A DNA stretch of 56,602 nt from an uncultured Lachnospiraceae bacterium (GTDB lineage Bacteria; Bacillota; Clostridia; Lachnospirales; Lachnospiraceae), in assembly GCA_902766365.1 (NCBI GenBank), contig CACXDC010000186.1:1-56602 (forward strand). Reading direction: 5' to 3'. Both the position numbers and the translations under genes were made by a program. Positions 46,695 to 55,870 of this stretch are shown in pieces (the first letter of the stretch is position 1; every line of letters starts with the position of its first letter). The notes beneath the pieces are model-generated. The model was not told the origin of the DNA. It saw nothing but the letters and a program-made list of their open reading frames with translations, and did not search any database.

Positions 46695-49165
46695 TACAAT
46701 ACCTCCTTCTCCACTGCAAAATCAATCTGCATCTCCCCAAACAGTTCACTGGAGATCACAAGGGCAGCTCTGCCCTCTTCACCTGTCGTTCTGACATAGA
46801 CACCTCCCATACCTCCATTTAAACTGATCACATCCGGTCCGATCAGGGCTATGGGGCCTTCCGTACACAGCTTCAGCGCCTCATGACAGAAGCTTAACGT
46901 GTCCCCATATTCACTCTCTGCCATCAGCCGGATTTCTGCTACATCATAGGTATCTCCGATCACCAGATGATCATCCGACACTCTGGCTTTGAGATGAGGC
47001 TGTCTGGCCGGTCCTTTTCGCACTGTGGAAGCCACCATACCATCCTTCACTGCTTCAAAACGGTATTCTGTGGCGATCCCGCCCCAGTTCCCAATATATT
47101 TATTGTAAAGCTCCACTGCATCCTGCATCTTCATGCCCCGCAGCAGCACACACTTAAGTGCCATCAGGATCGTTCCAGGCGGAATATGGTTCAGTCCGTT
47201 TTTTGCTATGGAAAGAAGTATCTTCCTGACATCCGCTGCCTTTCCCTTCGAAAAACCTTCCTTCTTTTCCAGAAGATCTCCTATGAAATCATCCAGAAGA
47301 ATGGGACCATGTGGGAGATTTTGAAAGGGAGAATCCTTCGCTTCAAAGCTTCCCACCAGCTCTTCATTCTTGTATACCCGGATACTGTCTGCATTGGTCA
47401 CTGCATATACATCCCGGATCAGACTGGCCGGGTATTCACCGATATCCATGGAGGAAGATATCTTAATCACCGGCTCTTTCTCCCCCTGGCTCTGATAAAG
47501 AGCTGCAGCAAGCTTTGGATTCCGGAAGGCATCCATGACTCCGTGATAACAGATCCTGTCACCGCTGCCAAAATCCTTGTGTGTATTGTAATCGAACATA
47601 CACCAGCCAAAGCCTCCGGCAATATCCTCTTCCCCATAATAAGCATCCATCACTCTGGCATGCCGCAGCATATGCTCCGTCCTGTGTCCCTCACTGTCAA
47701 ATGTCTTCGTTGGATACATATGTCCATTGTACTCACTGATCAGATATCCCTTTTCCGGATCAGACGTTACTGCTTTCTTTTTCCTGCAGCCTCTGTTATT
47801 CCCTTCATGGGAAAAGTCATTGAAAGCATAGACATCCTCAAGCAACGAACTTTTCTGCAGATATCTCACTCCACTGGTCTGCCTTCCCGGATCCAGAAGA
47901 TGCGCCGTCTCGTTGGTCCTTCTGTAAAAAGGATCATTGTCCTCTGATTCATTGATCCGCACACCCCACAGGATAATAGAAGGATGATTCCGGTACTGCA
48001 ATATCATTTCCTCTGTATTTTTCACAGCCTGATCCTGCCATTTTTCTCCTCCGATATACTGCCAGCCCGGAATCTCTGTAAATACCAGCAGTCCGATCTC
48101 ATCACATCTGTCAATGAAATGCTGTGACTGGGGATAATGGGAGGTACGGACAGCATTGACCGAAAGCTCCCTTTTCAGGATATCCGCATCCTGTTTCTGC
48201 ATGGATGCCGGCATGGCATATCCTACATAGGGATAGCTCTGATGTCTGTTTAATCCCCTGATCTTTATCTTCCTTCCATTCAGATAAAACCCGTCCTTCT
48301 GGAATTCTGCTTCCCGGAATCCGATCCGCACATCATAGGTATCAAGCAGCTTTCCTTCCCGGTATAGCTCTGTCCGGAAAAGATAAAGGAAGGGATCTTC
48401 CAGGGACCACAGCTTCGCCCCTTCTATTTCATGTATGATCTCATTTTTCGTAAGAAGATAAAAGCCGGATGTGGGACCTTCCTCTGTCTGTTCTGTAAAA
48501 AGAAGGCTCTGCCTGATCATAAGCCCCTCTGTCTGCAGCTTCTCCTGCCAGTCATCCCTGTTATCCAAAGAAAGCTGCAAAGTCTCCTTTCCCGTATCCA
48601 GTGTGACCTTGCTGGTAAGTACCGCCTTTTCTCCCGTTACCTTTTCTGTCCTTGCATAAACATCGGTGATACAGCTCTCTTCCCTGATATCCAGATAGAC
48701 CTCACGGTAGAGTCCCCCAAAGGTCATATAATCAATGGCTCTTCCAAAGGGCGGCAGATCCTGATTCTCCCTGCTGTCCACCTCGATCAGAAGTACATTC
48801 TCTTCTCCCTGATGGATTCCTGCCGTCAGCTCTGCCTGAAATGCTGTGTACCCGCAGAAATGCTCTGTCAGAAGAGCACCATTTAAATACACTCTTGCAC
48901 TGTGGCCGGCCGCTTCGATAGTCAGAAAGATCCTTTTCCCTTCCCATTCCTTTTCCGGCACAAAGCATTTTCTATAGGCACAGTGCTTCTGATAAATGCT
49001 TTCATCGAAGTAATGAAGCGGCGTAACTGCAACTGTATGTGGCAGTTCTACCTCTGTCCCTTCCGGAAATCCGTCTGTTTCCTTTTCACACAGAGCCTGT
49101 GTATATTCCTCAAAAAAAGTCCATCCCCTGTTCCAGTAGATCCTGTTTTCCCTGTTTCTGTTCAT
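46694..49165 (-). CDS. GH2 family beta-galactosidase-like glycosidase
   Basis: 823 aa. Sugar-binding jelly roll (about 5-165), immunoglobulin-like domain (165-285), TIM barrel (about 285-560) and a C-terminal extension (560-823). Glu406 (RINES) is the acid/base and Glu478 (SEYNGH) the nucleophile. The block KIRGLNRHQSYPYVG is typical of GH2. Substrate could be beta-galactoside, beta-glucuronide or mannoside; the operon with a GPH porter and alpha-galactosidase favours galactoside. No signal peptide, so cytoplasmic. It starts one base after the TetR stop, whose last codons hold the AAGGAGG site. Confidence 0.9.
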   Translation of the reverse strand: MNRNRENRIYWNRGWTFFEEYTQALCEKETDGFPEGTEVELPHTVAVTPLHYFDESIYQKHCAYRKCFVPEKEWEGKRIFLTIEAAGHSARVYLNGALLTEHFCGYTAFQAELTAGIHQGEENVLLIEVDSRENQDLPPFGRAIDYMTFGGLYREVYLDIREESCITDVYARTEKVTGEKAVLTSKVTLDTGKETLQLSLDNRDDWQEKLQTEGLMIRQSLLFTEQTEEGPTSGFYLLTKNEIIHEIEGAKLWSLEDPFLYLFRTELYREGKLLDTYDVRIGFREAEFQKDGFYLNGRKIKIRGLNRHQSYPYVGYAMPASMQKQDADILKRELSVNAVRTSHYPQSQHFIDRCDEIGLLVFTEIPGWQYIGGEKWQDQAVKNTEEMILQYRNHPSIILWGVRINESEDNDPFYRRTNETAHLLDPGRQTSGVRYLQKSSLLEDVYAFNDFSHEGNNRGCRKKKAVTSDPEKGYLISEYNGHMYPTKTFDSEGHRTEHMLRHARVMDAYYGEEDIAGGFGWCMFDYNTHKDFGSGDRICYHGVMDAFRNPKLAAALYQSQGEKEPVIKISSSMDIGEYPASLIRDVYAVTNADSIRVYKNEELVGSFEAKDSPFQNLPHGPILLDDFIGDLLEKKEGFSKGKAADVRKILLSIAKNGLNHIPPGTILMALKCVLLRGMKMQDAVELYNKYIGNWGGIATEYRFEAVKDGMVASTVRKGPARQPHLKARVSDDHLVIGDTYDVAEIRLMAESEYGDTLSFCHEALKLCTEGPIALIGPDVISLNGGMGGVYVRTTGEEGRAALVISSELFGEMQIDFAVEKEVL

Positions 49166-49166
49166 T

Positions 49167-49739
49167 TCATTCCTCCTTCATACCATGGATCAGTATCTGT
49201 ATCATTTCCTGCAATGCCTCTTCGTAGCTGATTCCGCTCCGGACCAGTACATCACTGGCAAAAAAGTGGCTGATCGTACTCTCCAGCATGCTCTTGATGA
49301 CCGGTATGGACACCGGCCTTACTTCGCCCTGTTCAATCCCCTGCCCGATCAGTGCGATCGTAGCGTCCCAGTCTGTATCCAGATACTGCTCCACGCTCCG
49401 GTAAACGTGAGGATATTTTTCCTTTAACTGATACAGATTGCTGAGCCCGATATTCTGATATTTCTCGGGAAGCACCACCATGATCTTCTCGATCTTTTCT
49501 ATGATGGAAAGGGAAGGATCCTTTACGATCTCCTGCTCACTGCGCTTAATATCCTGGAAGCAGTAATCTGCCAGTGCAAGCAGCATGGCCTCTTTGCTTT
49601 CATAAATGGTATACAGTGTCTTCTTGCTCATGGTCAGACGCTTTGCCACATCATTCATAGTGAATTTCAGCCCTTTTTCTGCAAACTCCTCTATGGCCGC
49701 ATTCAGTATCTTTTCCTGTATCTCTGTAATCTTTCCCAT
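49167..49739 (-). CDS. TetR-family regulator of the galactoside operon
   Basis: 190 aa. The N-terminal helix-turn-helix is at about 8-52 (KILNAAIEEFAEKGLKFTMNDVAKRLTMSKKTLYTIYESKEAML, shown in part), followed by a helical ligand-binding domain with no close match. It is the first gene of the operon, one base before GH2, and its own promoter lies within an inverted repeat, so it likely represses itself and the three genes after it until a sugar or other inducer binds. TetR control of a galactoside operon is less usual than LacI or AraC control. Confidence 0.88.
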   Translation of the reverse strand: MGKITEIQEKILNAAIEEFAEKGLKFTMNDVAKRLTMSKKTLYTIYESKEAMLLALADYCFQDIKRSEQEIVKDPSLSIIEKIEKIMVVLPEKYQNIGLSNLYQLKEKYPHVYRSVEQYLDTDWDATIALIGQGIEQGEVRPVSIPVIKSMLESTISHFFASDVLVRSGISYEEALQEMIQILIHGMKEE

Positions 49740-49787
49740 TCGCTTCCCTTCCTGTCATGGATCCTTTTCTGATTTCAATCCTTTTGT

Positions 49788-49817
49788 AGGAAACCAGATT
49801 TTATTTTTCGGTTTCCT
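49788..49817. promoter_or_regulatory. Inverted repeat over the galactoside-operon promoter (candidate TetR operator)
   Basis: AGGAAACC (49788-49795) and GGTTTCCT (49810-49817) are perfect 8-base arms 14 bases apart, covering the -10 box and most of the spacer of the TetR promoter. Confidence 0.6.
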
Positions 49818-49826
49818 CTCTGGTAA
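49798..49826 (-). promoter_or_regulatory. Promoter of the TetR-GH2-GPH-GH36 operon
   Basis: Minus-strand TTACCA (49821-49826) and TAAAAT (49798-49803), spacer 17 bases, 59 bases before the TetR ATG. The -35 abuts the terminator of the HDOD gene. Confidence 0.6.
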
Positions 49827-49865
49827 AAAGAAAACCCGGAAACTCATTTCAGTTTCCGAGTTTTC
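49824..49865 (-). terminator. Terminator of the EAL-HDOD gene
   Basis: Arms 49830-49844 and 49851-49865 pair over 15 bases with one mismatch around a 6-base loop, followed on the minus strand by CTTTTTA. It lies 99 bases after the stop. Confidence 0.8.
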
Positions 49866-49963
49866 TATATTATATCAAACTCTGCATCTCTGTGCTATTG
49901 GCATATTCCCTTAAAATCAGATACTGTTTTTAGGCATTTCCACGATACTTATCTGCCTCTCTT

Positions 49964-51187
49964 TTATTGTGCAAAAAGATCACGATACCACTTCAGGGAA
50001 TCTACATACGCATCATATACACTGTTCATATCAATGTTACGAAGGATCATCTGTCTGGAAACCTCCTGCCAGGATGCTCTTTCATAATGCTCAATGAAAT
50101 CAAGAACCTCTGCCAGTTCTCCCTTATCGTCGATCAGAGCCTCCCTGATATTCTTCGATACCTTGACCATATCCAGTGCCTCATCCATAGGTTTATCCAG
50201 GATCAGATCCAGAACGGAGAACAGTCCCATCAGGAACAGCTCAGAGGAATGTCCTGCCATCTCAAAAGCCGGCGCTAGATTCTCTGCAAATTTCGCACGC
50301 AGCAGAGAAAGCCTTGTCACTTCATTCGGCTTATCAGCGCAGAGCTCACTTGTCACTGCTGTATTGATCCATTTCTTCAGTTCCTTCTGACCAAGCATGG
50401 CTGCAGCATGTCTGATCGAAGTGATCTCTGAATTCACTGTCATCCTGTTTACCATCTTCAGAAGCAGAATAACAAGAGCCGTATCACGTCCGATAATATC
50501 TGCTGCCTTCGTCAGATCAAAATCATCATCATTGACTATATTCAGCAGTTCAATATAGTTCACCTTCAGAGGTGAAACCTCTTCCTGTCCTCTGGTAACC
50601 GGAATACGGTAAAACTCTCCTTCATACAGTGTATACCCGCCATCCTTACGCAGGGTATCAAACTCTTCCTGTGTATTGACATTGACTGCACACAGTTTGA
50701 TGTTCGGATATATCTTGCTGAAATAAATCTTGGCCTTGCTGATATCGATCTTCTTATGGTCAAGGAAGATATAATCCATCAGGCTCAGCACTTCCCTGTA
50801 TATTTCAAACTTGGCTACCGGCAGCTTCTTCATGGCAAGCTGATATCCATCCGCCTTCAGTGCCTTCAGTCTGTCAATGTACATTTTCTCCGGGAGTACC
50901 GTATTGTCGCAAAGCAGGATCAGTCTTCCATGATCCACACTGCACTGGCTGTTAATGTCTGCAAAAAGAGAAATATTATTGACCTCTACAAAAATATCCT
51001 TATCTGCAGACAGGGTCTCGATCCCCATTCCCTGAATGATATCAAGACCGGCGATCACACCAATTCCATCATAACTGGCTGTCCCCAGAGAACCGGGATC
51101 CAAAAAGGAATTTCTCTTCTGGGCAAATAAGGAATATGCCCTGACAGCTACATTTTCATCAAATAAAGGTATTAACGTTGCAAGCAT
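49964..51187 (-). CDS. Degenerate EAL - HDOD signalling protein
   Basis: 407 aa. The N-terminal half (about 1-190) has the outline of an EAL domain of the YuxH group: IPLFDENVAVRAYSLF aligns with the family start but the catalytic glutamate of 'YELL' is replaced (YSLF), and no complete metal-binding set is seen, so it probably binds rather than degrades cyclic di-GMP. From about 195 the HDOD domain (YIELLNIVNDDDFDLTKAADII, then RHAAAMLGQKELKKWI) follows; HDOD lacks the HD metal motif. A non-enzymatic signalling scaffold is the best guess. AGGAGG precedes the ATG; it is a single-gene unit. Confidence 0.85.
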   Translation of the reverse strand: MLATLIPLFDENVAVRAYSLFAQKRNSFLDPGSLGTASYDGIGVIAGLDIIQGMGIETLSADKDIFVEVNNISLFADINSQCSVDHGRLILLCDNTVLPEKMYIDRLKALKADGYQLAMKKLPVAKFEIYREVLSLMDYIFLDHKKIDISKAKIYFSKIYPNIKLCAVNVNTQEEFDTLRKDGGYTLYEGEFYRIPVTRGQEEVSPLKVNYIELLNIVNDDDFDLTKAADIIGRDTALVILLLKMVNRMTVNSEITSIRHAAAMLGQKELKKWINTAVTSELCADKPNEVTRLSLLRAKFAENLAPAFEMAGHSSELFLMGLFSVLDLILDKPMDEALDMVKVSKNIREALIDDKGELAEVLDFIEHYERASWQEVSRQMILRNIDMNSVYDAYVDSLKWYRDLFAQ

Positions 51188-51213
51188 ATGTTACCCTCCT
51201 GTTAGATAAGTCT

Positions 51214-51242
51214 ATTTTACTCTATCAGTGCCTTTTTTTCAA
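51214..51242 (-). promoter_or_regulatory. Candidate promoter of the EAL-HDOD gene
   Basis: Minus-strand TTGAAA (51237-51242) and TAAAAT (51214-51219), 17-base spacer, 27 bases before the ATG. Confidence 0.65.
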
Positions 51243-51265
51243 TTTTTTTATATGGTCTTTTTGAC

Positions 51266-52618
51266 TCAGATCTTGATCTTTGTCCACTTTCCTGCCCGGA
51301 ATCTGGTAGATGCAAACAGGAATCTGGACACCTGGTCTCCAAGGACTCCCATCCAGATGCCGATAATACCAAAGCCAAACACATATCCGCCAAGATATGA
51401 CACCAGCGTCCGGATCAGTGTCACACTGATTGTCGAAGCGACTGCTGTGTAAAGCGTATCTCCTGCTCCCCGCAGGCACCCCATGTAAACCACCTGGGAG
51501 ATCTGGAAGATAACCACAAAAATGATCACATACATGATATGGACACCGATCGTGATGATCTCCTCTTCTTCAAAAAACAACCGCATCAGTGGTTCTGCTC
51601 CAAAGAAATAAATAGCCACCAGACATACGGAGATCACCATTCCAAGCATCCTGCAGATACTGCCATATTCCTTTGCCAGCTTTTCATTTCCTTCACCAAG
51701 ACTCCGCCCGATCAGCGCTACTGCCGCTGCCTGCAGTCCATCTCCGAAGGAAAAGGAAAGTCCCATGATATTCATGCCAACCTGATGCGCCGCCATAGCT
51801 GCTGTTCCCTGCCCTGCTGCCATCACTGCTGTGAGCATAAAGCCAACCCTCATCAAAACCTGTTCAAAAAATACGCTGTAACCGACCTTTACAATATGTG
51901 CAAAGCTCTGCCAGGACGGCACGATCCTGTTCTTTATAATATAGGGCAGACTGATAAACCCTTCCTTTTTCCGTATAGAGAGAATACTCATAATACAGGC
52001 AACTACAGTTCCAAGAACGGTAGCAAGCGCCGCTCCCCGGATCCCCAGTGCCGGAAATCCCAGATGTCCACCGATCAGCAGATAATTGAAAATAATGTTC
52101 ACCGTATTGGAGGTCACATTGGTACGCATGGTGATCTTTGTATTACCGGCACCTCTCTGTGCCGCATTGATCCCCATCTGCACACAGTTAAAGATCATGC
52201 CTCCCATAACGATCCTGAAATAGGAAACTGCACTGTCATGGGTTTCCGCATTGGAACCACACAGGCTGATGATCGGCCCTGCAAACACCACAGACAGAAT
52301 ACTCAGCACTACGGCTGCAGCAATAATAAAGACAATAACCGTGCTCAGGATCCGGTTTGCATCCTCCTGTTTCTGTTCTCCTCTTCTTCTTGCAACAAGT
52401 GCCGAGATTGCCACATTCACTGCAAAAAACAAAGACAGTCCCATAAACTTTGGCTGTGTCGTCAGTCCGATCGCAGCAACCGCATAGGATTCAAGGGAAC
52501 TGACCATAAGTGAATCGATCAGTCCGGCAAATGCTACAAAAAAAGACTCAATAATAGAGGGCCACGCCATGTTCATGGTGACCCTGATATTTTCCTTCTG
52601 ATATGTTACCTTTTTCAT
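51266..52618 (-). CDS. MATE family exporter
   Basis: 450 aa, 12 helices. It starts NIRVTMNMAWPSIIESFFVAFAGLIDSLMVSSLES; MGLSLFFAVNVAISALVARRRGEQ and 'QRGAGNTKITMRTNVTSNTVNIIFNYLLI' are typical first-lobe blocks, and GDGLQAAAVALIGRSLGEGN the second-lobe one. It follows the sugar transferase gene by 5 bases and is surely cotranscribed, which is unusual: MATE proteins are MOP-superfamily relatives of lipid-glycan flippases, but the motifs here are those of a true exporter. Confidence 0.92.
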   Translation of the reverse strand: MKKVTYQKENIRVTMNMAWPSIIESFFVAFAGLIDSLMVSSLESYAVAAIGLTTQPKFMGLSLFFAVNVAISALVARRRGEQKQEDANRILSTVIVFIIAAAVVLSILSVVFAGPIISLCGSNAETHDSAVSYFRIVMGGMIFNCVQMGINAAQRGAGNTKITMRTNVTSNTVNIIFNYLLIGGHLGFPALGIRGAALATVLGTVVACIMSILSIRKKEGFISLPYIIKNRIVPSWQSFAHIVKVGYSVFFEQVLMRVGFMLTAVMAAGQGTAAMAAHQVGMNIMGLSFSFGDGLQAAAVALIGRSLGEGNEKLAKEYGSICRMLGMVISVCLVAIYFFGAEPLMRLFFEEEEIITIGVHIMYVIIFVVIFQISQVVYMGCLRGAGDTLYTAVASTISVTLIRTLVSYLGGYVFGFGIIGIWMGVLGDQVSRFLFASTRFRAGKWTKIKI

Positions 52619-52623
52619 ACTGC

Positions 52624-54060
52624 TTATTTGGCTCCGCTCTCCTTAAATACAGCCAGCACGGTCTTAAGTAATATCTTCACATCCAGCATAAAGGACCAGT
52701 TATCGATGTACTCTACATCCAGCCGTACAATCTCTTCAAAATCCGTAATATCACTTCTTCCACTGACCTGCCACATACCTGTCAGTCCGGGGCGGAAGCT
52801 CAGTCTCTTCTTGTGATAAGGACTGTAATGCTTGAACTCATCCAGGGTTGGTGGCCTTGTTCCAACAAGACTCATATCCCCCTTCAGGATATTCAGGAAC
52901 TGTGGAAACTCGTCCAGGCTTGTCTTTCTGAGGAACCTTCCCACCTTCGTAATTCTCGGGTCATTCTCCATTTTAAACATCAGACCGCTCATTTCGTTCT
53001 GTGCCATCAGCTCTTTTTTGCGTTCTTCTGCATCCGCATACATGGAACGGAACTTATACATCTTAAATACACGTCCGTTTCTTCCCACTCTTTTCTGTGC
53101 AAAGAAGACAGGTCCCGGCGATTCCAGTTTGATCAGCGGTGCCACAAAGACCGTCAGTATAAGCAGGATCACACAACCCACCAGCGCACCGGCCAGATCC
53201 ATCGTCCTTTTCAGGATCAGTTGTCCTATCGGTGCCACCCGGTTTGCATAGGTAACTGCATAAAAGCTTCCAAACTGGGAAAGCGCCTTCTGACTGGCAC
53301 TTGCAAGTTCCGGCACCGGGATCTCATAATGCACGGTAATTCCCATTTCTGCCATGGTTTCCAGAATGGGAAGCATGTCCTTTCTGCGTTTATTCTCAAC
53401 AACTACGATCACTTCATCCAGTGAGGCCATCTGACAGTACTCGATCAGGTGTTCAAAGTCAGCTACTGCCGGAATGCCGCCGATTTCTCCTGAAGTTCCC
53501 GTTGGATCTCCGGCTCCTCCTTCTGTCACAAGTACAATACCTGTCAGGTCATAGCTGAAGTCCTTCATTCCCTTCATGGTATCTACAAGTGCTGCTGCAT
53601 TTTCCTCATCTGCCACAAGCAGGATCTTACGCTGTTCAAAGATCCACTGATACAGGGAGGGCATCATCTTTTTCCATAATTGATGGACAAGAAACATCAG
53701 TACACAGTTAAACACCGGGAACAGAAAAAGAACCAGTCTGGAATAGGCATCCAGCAGGTTGAAAAAATACAGGATCACTGCTGCCCCGCCAAACATGATC
53801 AGGTTATTCCTGACAATCCCTGCCAGTTCATGCAGCGGTCCTCTCAGGAACATATTCCGGTTAGTATTACGAAGCAGATTCATGGCAAGATAAACTACAA
53901 GGCAGGAACCTAAAAGCATCCCAAAGTCCATTCTTGCATTATCACTTTCAAAAAGCCGTTTATTTCTTATATAGTTAGCCAGGATCAGACTGACAAAAAT
54001 ACAGATACAGTCAGCAGACAGGATCAGCAGCGTCTGTAATTTTGATTTACGTTGATACAT
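52624..54060 (-). CDS. Polyprenyl-phosphate sugar-1-phosphate transferase
   Basis: 478 aa. Four N-terminal membrane helices and a Rossmann-like cytoplasmic segment (about 140-270), one further helix (LILKRTMDLAGALVGCVILL), then the bacterial sugar transferase core: FAQKRVGRNGRVFKMYKFRSM, DPRITKVGRFLRKTSLDEFP and KGDMSLVGTRPP. It moves a sugar-1-phosphate (glucose, galactose or N-acetylhexosamine) from UDP-sugar to undecaprenyl phosphate, starting exopolysaccharide or cell-wall glycan synthesis. It heads a two-gene unit with a MATE gene and has a perfect TTGACA promoter. No glycosyltransferase cluster is adjacent in the window. Confidence 0.94.
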   Translation of the reverse strand: MYQRKSKLQTLLILSADCICIFVSLILANYIRNKRLFESDNARMDFGMLLGSCLVVYLAMNLLRNTNRNMFLRGPLHELAGIVRNNLIMFGGAAVILYFFNLLDAYSRLVLFLFPVFNCVLMFLVHQLWKKMMPSLYQWIFEQRKILLVADEENAAALVDTMKGMKDFSYDLTGIVLVTEGGAGDPTGTSGEIGGIPAVADFEHLIEYCQMASLDEVIVVVENKRRKDMLPILETMAEMGITVHYEIPVPELASASQKALSQFGSFYAVTYANRVAPIGQLILKRTMDLAGALVGCVILLILTVFVAPLIKLESPGPVFFAQKRVGRNGRVFKMYKFRSMYADAEERKKELMAQNEMSGLMFKMENDPRITKVGRFLRKTSLDEFPQFLNILKGDMSLVGTRPPTLDEFKHYSPYHKKRLSFRPGLTGMWQVSGRSDITDFEEIVRLDVEYIDNWSFMLDVKILLKTVLAVFKESGAK

Positions 54061-54102
54061 AATGGATTAATCTCCCAAACAGTATTTAAATTATTTATTC
54101 TT

Positions 54103-54131
54103 ATTGTCTACCATTCTGCAGGGATTGTCAA
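54103..54131 (-). promoter_or_regulatory. Promoter of the sugar transferase-MATE unit
   Basis: Minus-strand TTGACA (54126-54131, perfect) and GACAAT (54103-54108), 17-base spacer, 43 bases before the ATG. Confidence 0.6.
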
Positions 54132-54159
54132 ACTGAAATAGAAAGACAAAACCACTGGA

Positions 54160-54693
54160 TTACGGAATATAAATGATCGCACTTTTCCGAAAAGCAATCA
54201 TAATGCGTGTAACAGATGAAATCACCAGAGATAAACACAATATATCCAGCATAATGCTTGCAGAATTATTATTGATCAGACAGATCAGCACTATCCCCAG
54301 ATCATAGATTCCCTCCAGCAGACAGGTTTTCCATGAGCCAGCCTCAACCCTGCGTGCCTCCAGCGCCCTGAAAACAGATACAATACCTGCAAAAGCATAA
54401 TATAAAATAAAGTAGAACATGATATACCTCTGTCCTGTTCCGTGGATCGATATCGTAAAAAGCCCAATATCCATGGTGATCAGCGCTCTGTAAAGAATAA
54501 TCCTGCCGCCGACCATATGAATTCCCATACTCAGATAATATAGAAGCTGTTTCACCCCGCTTACAAGCAATACACATCCCAGTATCAGGGTTGCTAATCC
54601 ATATCCAAGATCCGGGACAACGAACATGATCATGCTGATTGCAATCACAAGCAGGCTTGTAAATATATTCCAAATCCGTGTAAATCTGTTCAT
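54160..54693 (-). CDS. DUF308/HdeD-like membrane protein
   Basis: 177 aa, six hydrophobic helices arranged as pairs, no signal peptide. Segments FTSLLVIAISMIMFVVPDLGYGLATLILGCVLLVSG (in part) and IILYRALITMDIGLFTISI resemble the DUF308/HdeD fold by layout only. Function unknown; HdeD in E. coli is linked to acid stress, which should not be carried over. It follows the DUF6765 gene by 14 bases and is the last gene of a three-gene unit. GAGGTATCAG precedes the ATG. Confidence 0.65.
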   Translation of the reverse strand: MNRFTRIWNIFTSLLVIAISMIMFVVPDLGYGLATLILGCVLLVSGVKQLLYYLSMGIHMVGGRIILYRALITMDIGLFTISIHGTGQRYIMFYFILYYAFAGIVSVFRALEARRVEAGSWKTCLLEGIYDLGIVLICLINNNSASIMLDILCLSLVISSVTRIMIAFRKSAIIYIP

Positions 54694-54707
54694 ATCTGAT
54701 ACCTCAT

Positions 54708-55868
54708 TCAGTTGTTTTCAAAAAGTTTTACCAGCTTTTTGAAATCCTTCATTCCTCTGAAGCCCTTTTTAGTATAATCTACCGAAAAACCGGTCAGCAT
54801 ATTTCCCGATTCAAAAACCGCATTGGTGACCATGCTTTTCTGACGCATGGCTGCAATGATAAACCTTCCAAATGATGTATCATCTTTTAACTCCCGGGAT
54901 GCATTCCCATATTCTGTCTGATAATCATGAATATCAAATGGAACCACTTCTTGCCCCGACAGTTCCTCTCCAAATGCCTTCCATTCTGCTGAGGAATCAA
55001 GCTGCCTCCTGCTGAGGATTTCCTTTATATGCCCCTGCCATTCTGATATCGCATCAAAATCATATTTCCCCTTTTCAAAGGTGTCGATCCTGCCCTGCAG
55101 ATACTTCATGGCATATATCATCTGACAAAATGCGTGGATATAATCTGAAGGATTGTCCTTATCTATCACATCATAGTTTCCCCAGGCTGGCAGATATCTG
55201 TAATGAATAAAGCTGTAATCCGGCAGGTGTCCGGCACGTCCATGCCCCAGGTTCATAATGGAATTTTCACTGCCGTTGTTCACGCTGTTGATATACAAAG
55301 ATCTCGATGGGTCGTCTTTTACTGCAGGATTATGCCTGAATCCGATCCGGCGCTCATAAGTCTCCCCGCTTCCTCTGTTTATCACTTCATAAAATTCAAA
55401 GTCCGTATTGTTGATCACCTGGGAAGGCGTTCCGGCAAAATAGGCATGCGCCCAGGTATCTGCCATAACATGCATGGCAATCCCCACGCTTTCCAGATCT
55501 CTGTCTTTTGCAAGGTTCACCGTCTTTACAATAAGATCACTGTTCGGCTTGCAGATCAGCCTGTATTTATTTCTGTAGGCTTTTGACCAGGCCTTCACTG
55601 CAGCATAAAGATCATACGGCAGGAAATGAAATGATGCCCAGATCCTGGTGATATTCTGCAGTCCAATGATATCTGTCCTTGCATCCATCAGTTCACTCTG
55701 AAGCTGTGTCGTCGCTGCTGCAAGTGGTGCGTGAACCTTTTTCAGAAGTGTTGCCGAACAGCAGTCCACGAACTGGGCACTATATGCGATTTTCAGACTG
55801 TCCTCATGGGAATACCCTGCTATGTACGCAGCACAATAGGTTGCATAATAATGAAAATCTTCCTGCAT
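54708..55868 (-). CDS. DUF6765-family protein
   Basis: 386 aa from the ATG at 55868 (MQEDFHYYATYCAAYIAGYS), with GAGGGATT before it; 37 codons of open frame upstream belong to the previous gene's region and lack a site. The family's conserved opening (DFHYYATYCAA) and HVMADTWAHAYFAGTP block, with several His, Asp and Tyr residues, resemble metal-dependent phospholipase C/zinc-dependent hydrolase folds (H...H-D-W patterns). No activity is known to me. It is not secreted by a standard signal. It lies between two membrane-protein genes and starts two bases after the first one's stop. Confidence 0.75.
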   Translation of the reverse strand: MQEDFHYYATYCAAYIAGYSHEDSLKIAYSAQFVDCCSATLLKKVHAPLAAATTQLQSELMDARTDIIGLQNITRIWASFHFLPYDLYAAVKAWSKAYRNKYRLICKPNSDLIVKTVNLAKDRDLESVGIAMHVMADTWAHAYFAGTPSQVINNTDFEFYEVINRGSGETYERRIGFRHNPAVKDDPSRSLYINSVNNGSENSIMNLGHGRAGHLPDYSFIHYRYLPAWGNYDVIDKDNPSDYIHAFCQMIYAMKYLQGRIDTFEKGKYDFDAISEWQGHIKEILSRRQLDSSAEWKAFGEELSGQEVVPFDIHDYQTEYGNASRELKDDTSFGRFIIAAMRQKSMVTNAVFESGNMLTGFSVDYTKKGFRGMKDFKKLVKLFENN

Positions 55869-55870
55869 GC

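Noticed and set aside
46967-47947. Long plus-strand open frame inside the GH2 gene
   Set aside because: It is an antisense shadow of conserved GH2 domains.
15831-52618. The three MATE genes as recent duplicates
   Set aside because: Their protein sequences differ throughout and belong to different MATE branches.
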